Source: Ekhidna sp. (GTDB lineage Bacteria > Bacteroidota > Bacteroidia > Cytophagales > Cyclobacteriaceae). Taken from it: DNA of 5,166 bases. Positions 1-4,431 of this stretch are shown piece after piece. Made by a program: the position numbers and the translations under genes. The notes under the pieces were generated by a model that saw only the letters and a program-made list of their open reading frames with translations, had not been told where the DNA came from and did not search any database. Location of the stretch: contig JAPPDO010000102.1 in the NCBI GenBank assembly GCA_028821635.1, forward strand, positions 1 through 5,166. Direction: 5' to 3'. Each line of letters opens with the position of its first letter. Position 1 is the stretch's first letter.

Positions 1-70
1 CCACTCGGCAGATAAAAAATGTCTGCTCGGTGAGAAAGAATGCCCGTCTTTGAGGGGAAAGTATCAGGCG
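1..70. other. Left-edge flank downstream of the ftsE-like gene, no assignable gene
   Basis: This short flank follows the stop codon of the FtsE-like gene. It holds a weak imperfect hairpin (GCAGA at 8-12 pairing with TCTGC at 22-26 around an A-rich loop), which is too short and lacks a proper T-run for a confident terminator. One plus-strand frame stays open from base 2 to a TAA at 86-88, ending in residues YQALVPAA. This could be the tail of a convergent gene entering from the left, but about 28 codons prove nothing. Confidence 0.3.
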
Positions 71-781
71 TTAGTACCAGCCGCTTAATGCGAATTTTTC
101 TTTCGATGAGTCCAGCACTTTGCCTTTTTCACATTTCAGCACCCGATGCGGGAATTTTTCAAGAAAATGATGGCTGTGGGTAGCCATTAACACCGATGTG
201 CCGCTTGTATTAATTTCTTCAAATAATTTTAGGATACCCTCACTAACGTCGGGGTCTAAGTTTCCCGTAGGCTCGTCGGCAAAGAGAATCTGCGGTTCGT
301 TGATCAAGGCACGGGCGATCACTACCCGCTGCTGCTCGCCGCCGGAGAGCTGATGCGGCATTTTTGCAGACACCGTCCCCAGCCCTACCCTCATCAGCAC
401 CTCTGCAATCCGAGATTTCATGTTTGCCGAGTCCTTCCACCCCGTTGCCTTCATCACAAAGGTTAAATTCTCGGCTATTGAGCGGTCATAGAAAAGCTCA
501 AAGTCCTGAAAGATGATGCCTACCTTTCTCCTCAGAAAAGGGATGTCTTTGGATTGAATATTATTAATTGAAAATCCGGCTACTTCGGCAAATCCAATTC
601 TAAGCGGTAAATCTGCATAAAGCGTTTTTAGCAGGGATGATTTTCCACTTCCTGTCCTCCCGATCAGGTACACGAACTCTCCTTTATCTATCGTGAAATT
701 AATTTCGTTTAGCACCGTATTATCTTCCTGTAGGATGGATGCGTCAGAAATCTTAACAACGGAATCCCGGGAGAAGGCCAT
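71..781 (-). CDS. ftsE: FtsE-like cell-division ABC transporter ATP-binding protein
   Basis: This 236-residue protein is a single ABC ATPase domain with every hallmark motif. Walker A is GRTGSGKSS (residues 41-49), the Q-loop glutamine is Q92 in IIFQDFELF, the signature is LSGGEQQR (145-152), Walker B is ILFADEP (165-171, catalytic E170), the D-loop is GNLDP (173-177) and the switch histidine is H202 in MATHSH. The stretches IIFQDF.L..DR, SEGILKLFEE and SVLMATH closely resemble FtsE, and the length fits that family. FtsE acts at the inner face of the cytoplasmic membrane with FtsX to couple septum formation to peptidoglycan hydrolase activation. No ftsX is next to it here; in Bacteroidota the two genes are, as I recall, often separate. 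The ATG directly follows the TAA of the upstream small gene, so translation is probably coupled. The closest alternatives are LolD or MacB-type ATPases, but the sequence around the Q-loop favours FtsE. Confidence 0.88.
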   Translation of the reverse strand: MAFSRDSVVKISDASILQEDNTVLNEINFTIDKGEFVYLIGRTGSGKSSLLKTLYADLPLRIGFAEVAGFSINNIQSKDIPFLRRKVGIIFQDFELFYDRSIAENLTFVMKATGWKDSANMKSRIAEVLMRVGLGTVSAKMPHQLSGGEQQRVVIARALINEPQILFADEPTGNLDPDVSEGILKLFEEINTSGTSVLMATHSHHFLEKFPHRVLKCEKGKVLDSSKEKFALSGWY

Positions 782-985
782 TTATAGTTCCAGTTTTTTG
801 AGTTTGCCGTAGGGAAGGGAGGCGATCAAGGATCGAAGTTCTTCATGCTTTCCTTCTAACTCAAATTTATCCATACGTTTCAAAGGGCGGTCTGTTCGGA
901 AGTAAGCGACGAGCACAAAATTCTCATCCCTGATCTGTATGTAGTCAGGAATCTTTGCCTTTCCCTTTACTTTGATGATGTACAT
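782..985 (-). CDS. Small conserved-looking hypothetical protein upstream of ftsE
   Basis: This 67-residue protein has no family I can name. It begins MYIIKVKGKAKIPDYIQIRD and ends in a lysine/leucine-rich tail (KLKKLEL). It has no signal peptide, no membrane segment and no cysteine. Alternating hydrophobic and charged residues (YIIKVKG, FVLVAYF, KFELEG) suggest a small beta-rich cytosolic domain, and the highly charged composition fits a soluble protein. The frame can be extended upstream to a TTG at 1003, but ATG at 985 is the better start. The stop TAA (782-784) is immediately followed by the ATG of the FtsE-like gene, with zero bases between them, and the transaldolase stop lies 49 bases upstream. 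This suggests one operon and possibly a role tied to FtsE, but function is unknown. The tight coupling and sensible protein composition support a real gene. Confidence 0.75.
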   Translation of the reverse strand: MYIIKVKGKAKIPDYIQIRDENFVLVAYFRTDRPLKRMDKFELEGKHEELRSLIASLPYGKLKKLEL

Positions 986-1034
986 TTCGTTCAAAACTAC
1001 CAATTTTTATTTCTTTGAATAACTTGATTTTAAA

Positions 1035-1691
1035 TTATTTGTTTCCTTTTTTGTGATCGGCAAGGAACTTTTCAAGGCCGCTATCCGTCAGTGGATGTTT
1101 TAAAAGTGCTGTGATGACACTCAATGGACAGGTAGCAATATCTGCTCCTATTTCTGCACACTGAATCAGGTGCATACTGTGTCTGACGGAGGCAGCGAGC
1201 ACTTCTGTTTCATAGGCATAATTATCATAAATGGAGACGATTTGCTCAATCAGGACGAGGCCATCGGAACAAATATCATCCAGACGACCGATAAACGGAG
1301 ACACATAACTCGCACCTGCCTTCGCTGCTAAAAGTGCCTGACCGGCATTAAAAATTAATGTACAATTCGTTCTAATGCCCTCAGCACTCAACGCTGTGAT
1401 GGCTTTCACTCCATCCTTAATCATTGGAATTTTCACTACTATCTTATCATCTATCTCAGCGAGTGCCTTACCTTCACTTACCATCGCTGCAAAATCCGTA
1501 GCGATCACTTCCGCACTTACACTGTCATCTACAATATCACAGATGTCTTTGTAATGTTTTAAAATATGCTCTTCGCCGGTAATTCCTTCCTTAGCCATTA
1601 AAGACGGATTGGTGGTAACACCGTCCAGCACGCCAAGGTCTTGAGCTTCTCGAATCTCATTCAGGTTGGCAGTATCAATAAAAAATTTCAT
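1035..1691 (-). CDS. fsa: Small transaldolase, TalC/FSA (fructose-6-phosphate aldolase-like) subfamily
   Basis: This 218-residue TIM-barrel class I aldolase transfers a dihydroxyacetone unit in the non-oxidative pentose phosphate pathway in the cytosol. It opens with the family's [13 protein letters not shown], followed by [13 protein letters not shown] (residues 24-36) and the Schiff-base lysine K87 in VVKIPM. Further family segments are TNCTLIFN (108-115), [12 protein letters not shown] (129-140) and the C-terminal [21 protein letters not shown]. The length matches the 210-220 of the short (decameric) subfamily. Databases usually label such proteins fructose-6-phosphate aldolase, after E. 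coli FsaA. However, the residues here that align with FsaA Gln59 and Tyr131 are Glu61 and Phe133, the transaldolase state, so transaldolase is the likelier activity. The ATG at 1691 is canonical. The gene lies just downstream of the SRP RNA, with no clear promoter of its own in the 36 bases between, and heads a cluster with the small protein and FtsE. Confidence 0.93.
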   Translation of the reverse strand: MKFFIDTANLNEIREAQDLGVLDGVTTNPSLMAKEGITGEEHILKHYKDICDIVDDSVSAEVIATDFAAMVSEGKALAEIDDKIVVKIPMIKDGVKAITALSAEGIRTNCTLIFNAGQALLAAKAGASYVSPFIGRLDDICSDGLVLIEQIVSIYDNYAYETEVLAASVRHSMHLIQCAEIGADIATCPLSVITALLKHPLTDSGLEKFLADHKKGNK

Positions 1692-1727
1692 GTGTCATTT
1701 TATTTAGTCAAGGTCCGTTAATTCCCC

Positions 1728-1735
1728 AAAAGAAA
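1728..1735 (-). terminator. U-tract following the closing stem of the SRP RNA
   Basis: On the minus strand, the 3' arm of the SRP RNA outer stem (TTTGCCT) runs directly into TTTCTTTT. A stem followed by a U-rich tract is the layout of an intrinsic terminator, so the RNA probably ends here. The seven-pair stem is long-range rather than a compact hairpin, so termination may be incomplete and leave readthrough into the transaldolase gene 36 bases downstream. Confidence 0.35.
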
Positions 1736-1828
1736 GGCAAACGAAGCATCGCACCGCTACAACCACCTACCCTTGCTACCGTCAGGTCCTGGGGGATTTA
1801 GCAGGAGCTGGTCGTGTTCCATTTGCCT
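1735..1828 (-). ncRNA. ffs: Signal recognition particle RNA, small bacterial type (4.5S-like)
   Basis: Read on the minus strand, this stretch carries the SRP domain IV signature that binds Ffh: CAGG-ACC, a UGAC tetraloop, GGU-AGCA, then AAGGG pairing back to CCC. The asymmetric internal-loop strands CAGG (1788-1791) and AGCA (1774-1777) are the most conserved part of all SRP RNAs. They match E. coli 4.5S RNA, where they flank a GGAA loop; here the loop-closing pair is A-U rather than U-A and the loop is UGAC (1781-1784). A perfect seven-pair outer stem, AGGCAAA (1822-1828) with TTTGCCT (1735-1741), closes a roughly 94-nucleotide hairpin, a usual size for the small type without an Alu domain. 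It sits in an otherwise empty gap between the Nudix and transaldolase genes, just downstream of a strong promoter. With Ffh it targets nascent membrane proteins. The exact ends are inferred from the stem, not known. Confidence 0.88.
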
Positions 1829-1833
1829 AGAAA

Positions 1834-1863
1834 CAAAATTAGGAAAATTAGCGAAGGCAGCAA
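1834..1863 (-). promoter_or_regulatory. Bacteroidota-type sigma-A promoter for the SRP RNA
   Basis: On the minus strand there is a TTG (1861-1863), a 19-base spacer, and TAATTTTG (1834-1841). This is an exact fit to the Bacteroidota consensus of a -33 TTG and a -7 TAnnTTTG at ideal spacing. Transcription would begin about six bases after the -7 box, at the A that opens the SRP RNA outer stem (1828). Promoter and RNA boundaries therefore support each other. Confidence 0.75.
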
Positions 1864-1924
1864 TGATGAACGGAAAAAGGAGTGGCTGCCAACCAAGTAA
1901 CATTGCTTTTTGATCATACTGAGG

Positions 1925-2566
1925 TCAGTCTTGCTGATATGCCTGAAGAATTACCGCTAGTTCACTTAACATCATCGCAGTCGCTCCCCATACGATCTTG
2001 TCCTCCAGATCAAAATAAGGGCATATCATATCTACTCTCCCTCTTACAAGCATTCGTTTCTCCTTCACATAGTTTGGGTCAGCCAAATGTGATAATTGAG
2101 CATTGATAATGCTTTCGACTTCGTACTTATCAGGAGTAAAATTCGGTTTTGATTTCATCTTCCCGATAACCGGCAACACTTCATAATTACTTACCACTAC
2201 ATAAAATTTTGAAAGTGAACCTACAATCTCAACCTGCGAACGATCTACGCCTACCTCTTCGCCAGCTTCCCGAAGTGCCGTATCAAATAAGTCTGTATCT
2301 TCATTTGCCCTTTTCCCGCCGGGCAATGCAATCTGACCACTATGAGTCCCTTCATAGGTAGGACGTTGGATCAGAGGAAATCGTACATCGCCCTCAGATT
2401 CGTGAAAAAGAATGAGTGCGCCACATTCTTGAGGAGCAGCGGGCTGTTTGATTGAAAAATGAGTCCCATCAGCCATTCTTGGCTTCATCAATTCATGTGC
2501 ACCCCTACCGGGCAATGGGCTTTGTAAACGCTTTCCCAAAAAATTGATAACCCTATCGAAATTCAT
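1925..2566 (-). CDS. Nudix hydrolase, CoA pyrophosphatase (NudL/YeaB) type
   Basis: This protein is 213 residues from the preferred start. The Nudix box runs from LPGGKR through TALREAGEEVGV (residues about 81-106), with the metal-binding REAGEE core at 99-104. The segment before it, LIQRPTYEGTHSGQIALPGG (65-84), is the CoA-type signature that marks enzymes cleaving CoA or acyl-CoA to 4'-phosphopantetheine and 3',5'-ADP. Spacing inside the box equals that of E. coli NudL rather than the generic Nudix pattern. The signature's usual arginine before the HxGQ stretch is glycine here, which I recall as common in Bacteroidota relatives. There is no signal peptide, so it should be cytosolic. The frame can start at 2626, but the extra 20 residues are basic and unlike the family; ATG at 2566 gives MNFDRVINFLGKRLQSPLPG, a typical family N-terminus. 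Substrate assignment is by family only. Confidence 0.88.
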   Translation of the reverse strand: MNFDRVINFLGKRLQSPLPGRGAHELMKPRMADGTHFSIKQPAAPQECGALILFHESEGDVRFPLIQRPTYEGTHSGQIALPGGKRANEDTDLFDTALREAGEEVGVDRSQVEIVGSLSKFYVVVSNYEVLPVIGKMKSKPNFTPDKYEVESIINAQLSHLADPNYVKEKRMLVRGRVDMICPYFDLEDKIVWGATAMMLSELAVILQAYQQD

Positions 2567-2687
2567 AAACAGTAAATTAAGCGGCCTTACATGCCATGCT
2601 CTTGTTTTTTTAAATGACCTTTTCATTTATGAATACCATTCCTGATAGGTCACTTCGTTTTATTATACTCGTTGCTCCCGAATAAAA

Positions 2688-3701
2688 TCAATTACATTTT
2701 TGACTGAAGATTATTCTTGATCTGCTTTCATTGTTCCGAACACCCTTCTCCCAGCTAAGACATGCTTCACCCGTTATCCCAAGACGATCATTTGCCAGCC
2801 CATAGAAGTAAAAAAGTTCATCTATGAAATCCCCGCTTTCTTCAGCTTGTTCAAATAACTCTAATGCCCGATGGTATTCACCACTAAATAAAAAATAAAT
2901 GCCTTTATTTCGATATGCCCATCCGTTTTTTGGGTTTAGAATGATACTTTTATTGATGTCCTCCAATGCGCTCTCCAAGCTATCCATCCGGAGATAAATG
3001 TATCCACGATTATTGAGAAAATAAGGCTCCGACGGAACTTCATTCAGTGCTTTGTTTATTTCTGCCAGTGATTTTCCAAACTCCTTTCTTTTCAATGCAA
3101 TCAGGCTTAAAAGGTTGAATGCGTTGGGGTTGTTGGGTTCCAGTTTCAGTACTTTCCCGATGACAGAGGCCGCTTCCGGCAACTCTTCCTTGAAGTAATG
3201 AACGGTGGCGAGGTTGACCAACGTCTCCGGGTTTAGCGGCTCGATCTCATCGGATTTTTGAAAGGATAATAAGGCCTTATCATAAGCCCTCATCTTCGTC
3301 AAAACCAGTCCTTCATAGAAAAAGACAAATGCAGAATCACCCGTTATCCTCTTAATTGACGATACATCATCCAATGCTTTTTTGTATTTCCCAATAGCTT
3401 CGTAGGCATACGCCCGATTGAATAACGCCTCCAAATAATCAGGCTTGCCTGCTAGGGCCTGATTAAAATCCAGAATAGCCTCGTACTTACGACCCATTTC
3501 TGATTTAGCTACCCCACGATTGTTTAAAGCAAGCGTATAATTGGGGTCTTCTCTCAGCGATTCATCATACCGTTGGATTGCGTTCTCATAGTTTTCATTC
3601 TCCAGGGCCTTGTTGCCCAACAAGAAAAAACGGTCTCTTCTTTCTATTGATCCCTCACAAGAGGCAAGGAATAAACTAATGATTAGGAGGAGATTTCGCA
3701 T
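2688..3701 (-). CDS. TPR-repeat lipoprotein
   Basis: This 337-residue protein begins MRNLLLIISLFLASC, a short signal peptide with a lipobox (LASC, lipidated Cys15). It should be exported and anchored in a membrane facing the periplasm or cell surface. The rest, from about residue 25 to 325, is roughly nine consecutive 34-residue tetratricopeptide repeats. Clear units include ALENENYENAIQRYDESL, YLEALFNRAYAYEAIGKYKKAL and NNRGYIYLRMDSLESALEDI, with regular PNY/PDY/PNN turns. The last repeat ends in the GEACLSWEKGV type often found at the end of Bacteroidota TPR proteins. Such arrays are protein-binding scaffolds; the partner is unknown. The frame is open to 3770, but a -7 promoter box at 3750-3757 lies inside that extension, which favours ATG at 3701 or 3719. 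I chose 3701 because it gives a classic M-R-N signal peptide; 3719 adds six residues and cannot be excluded. The gene stops 121 bases before the Nudix start. Confidence 0.85.
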   Translation of the reverse strand: MRNLLLIISLFLASCEGSIERRDRFFLLGNKALENENYENAIQRYDESLREDPNYTLALNNRGVAKSEMGRKYEAILDFNQALAGKPDYLEALFNRAYAYEAIGKYKKALDDVSSIKRITGDSAFVFFYEGLVLTKMRAYDKALLSFQKSDEIEPLNPETLVNLATVHYFKEELPEAASVIGKVLKLEPNNPNAFNLLSLIALKRKEFGKSLAEINKALNEVPSEPYFLNNRGYIYLRMDSLESALEDINKSIILNPKNGWAYRNKGIYFLFSGEYHRALELFEQAEESGDFIDELFYFYGLANDRLGITGEACLSWEKGVRNNESRSRIIFSQKCN

Positions 3702-3749
3702 GGAGAGATAGTTTGTCATTATAAGCCAGGGGCTGTCCGGTGTAGGCAA

Positions 3750-3757
3750 CAAACTTA
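3750..3757 (-). promoter_or_regulatory. Likely -7 promoter element of the TPR lipoprotein gene
   Basis: On the minus strand TAAGTTTG is an exact match to the Bacteroidota -7 consensus TAnnTTTG. It lies so that transcription would start near 3743, giving a leader of about 25 or 43 bases to the two candidate start codons. No good TTG is found at the -33 distance, so the call rests on the -7 box and its position alone. Confidence 0.4.
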
Positions 3758-3813
3758 ACATAACAGACAAATTAGTAATGTAACATGGATAAGTGATTAA
3801 ATCCCCTCCGAGT

Positions 3814-3906
3814 GGTTATTGTTAACCATCCAGCGGTTATTGTTGACCATCCAGCAGTTATTTTGATCTAGTCAGCGGTCATTTTGGTCTGATCATCGGT
3901 CATTTT
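3814..3906. repeat. Degenerate 21-base tandem repeat array, about 4.4 units
   Basis: Units begin at 3814, 3835, 3856, 3877 and 3898, each exactly 21 bases. The first two differ at a single position (ggttattgttaaccatccag followed by c). The third and fourth are more diverged but keep the pattern GGTTATTTTGxxC..xTCAGC. The fifth matches only for about nine bases before becoming AT-rich. The array lies upstream of the TPR lipoprotein gene, outside its predicted promoter. A stop in every long reading argues against a coding role. Arrays of about 20-base repeats are known at the ends of IS21-family insertion sequences, so this may be a stranded IS end, but no transposase or opposite end is present. 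Confidence 0.75.
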
Positions 3907-3953
3907 TATTTATTTTGGGGTTCTTGCAAACCTCCAAACAACCGTTGCAGTAG

Positions 3954-3986
3954 AAACCTTCGAGGTTTTGAAAACCTCGAAGGTTT
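3954..3986. repeat. Perfect palindrome with 16-base arms
   Basis: AAACCTTCGAGGTTTT (3954-3969), a single G, then its exact reverse complement AAAACCTCGAAGGTTT (3971-3986). Transcribed from either side it would form a long hairpin ending in T-rich sequence, so it could act as a two-way terminator. Similar AACCTTCGAGGTTTT palindromes are, from memory, widely scattered in Cytophagales-type genomes, which suggests a dispersed repeat rather than a site specific to these genes. Confidence 0.85.
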
Positions 3987-4042
3987 AAAATATCTTCCAG
4001 CTGATCTAAATTGTAAACTACACCTAGAGAGGGCTCGTCAAC

Positions 4043-4100
4043 GGCTGGTGAGCCTGTCGAACTAGCCGGACTAAAAGCCGATTCGACAGGCTCATCGGCC
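4043..4100. repeat. REP-like imperfect inverted repeat
   Basis: The left arm (4043-4061) and right arm (4082-4100) are complementary at 17 of 19 positions. They share a perfect 13-base core, TGAGCCTGTCGAA and its complement TTCGACAGGCTCA, around a 20-base loop. The GAGCCTGTCGAA core is, from memory, a common intergenic palindrome in many bacteria, resembling REP elements moved by stand-alone RAYT transposases. No such transposase gene is in the window. Confidence 0.75.
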
Positions 4101-4102
4101 AA

Positions 4103-4130
4103 ACGTTCCATGCCGGACGTTCCACGCCGT
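4103..4130. repeat. 14-base tandem duplication
   Basis: ACGTTCCATGCCGG (4103-4116) is followed at once by ACGTTCCACGCCGT (4117-4130), matching at 12 of 14 positions. It sits immediately right of the REP-like inverted repeat and inside the 120-base direct repeat pair, and may belong to the same dispersed cassette. Confidence 0.55.
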
Positions 4131-4150
4131 ACACAAACTACACCCAGAGA

Positions 4151-4431
4151 AGATATACGGCAAGAAACGCCAAAATCCGTGTTGGGCCTGCGGGTCGGCT
4201 GGATTGATTTTGGCCGCTTCGGCGGTCCGATAGGTTTTTCTTTGCTTCGTTTCTTTTTATCACCGGCCTGAAACGATGAAAAAGAAATGAAGAACATCTT
4301 AGGGAAAACTGATAGTCCCTCAAAGGTCCTCCAAATCAATAACTTACCACTTAACCAGAAAAAAATTTACAAAAAAACTTTTGTTTCTTTGTAACATTGT
4401 TCCATATTTACACGTTATTAGATTGTAAAAA
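4151..4431. other. Non-coding leader region before the C10 peptidase gene
   Basis: I see no convincing gene here. The left half (to about 4250) is fairly GC-rich, with a small GCCG/CGGC hairpin (4213-4223). From about 4330 the sequence is strongly AT-rich and resembles a leader or promoter region for the downstream peptidase. Two weak promoter candidates can be read on the plus strand. One is TTTG at 4209-4212 with TAGGTTTT at 4231-4238 (18-base spacer). The other is TTTG at 4380-4383 with TATTTACA at 4405-4412. Neither matches the Bacteroidota consensus well. No riboswitch or tRNA was recognised. Confidence 0.45.

Larger units (their letters stand above)
4015..4150. repeat. Direct repeat pair AAACTACACC(T/C)AGAGA at 120-base spacing
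   Basis: The copies are 4015-4030 and 4135-4150 and match at 15 of 16 bases. They start exactly 120 bases apart and bracket the REP-like inverted repeat and the 14-base tandem duplication. They could be the flanks of an inserted or duplicated cassette, or two copies of one dispersed motif. Confidence 0.6.

Noticed and set aside
1..34. Hairpin as a terminator for the ftsE operon
   Set aside because: Only five contiguous pairs with a nine-base loop, and the T-run lies in the loop rather than after the stem.
243..440. A 65-codon minus-strand frame within the FtsE-like gene
   Set aside because: It overlaps the signature and Walker B coding region in another frame, and its arginine/alanine-rich translation is typical of an out-of-frame reading.
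992..999. TAGTTTTG on the minus strand, an exact -7 promoter match before the 67-residue protein
   Set aside because: Transcription would start at about 986, right on the ATG at 985, and there is no TTG at the -33 distance. In an AT-rich gap this is probably chance.
1882..2106. A 74-codon plus-strand open frame
   Set aside because: It lies mostly opposite the Nudix gene and its promoter-side spacer, has no recognisable motifs, and covers the ffs upstream region only in part. It is a shadow of the minus-strand gene.
3702..3770. Longer N-terminus of the TPR protein starting at 3770
   Set aside because: It would put the signal peptide and lipobox 23 residues inside the protein, and a good -7 promoter box lies within the extension. 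The lipoprotein start at 3701 or 3719 is far more plausible.
3814..3906. CRISPR array
   Set aside because: The 21-base units are directly adjacent with no unique spacers and decay along the array, so this is a simple tandem repeat. No cas genes are visible.
4138..4323. A 61-codon minus-strand frame in the repeat-rich spacer
   Set aside because: It overlaps another open frame in the same non-coding repeat region, lacks any domain-like pattern, and has no supporting start context.
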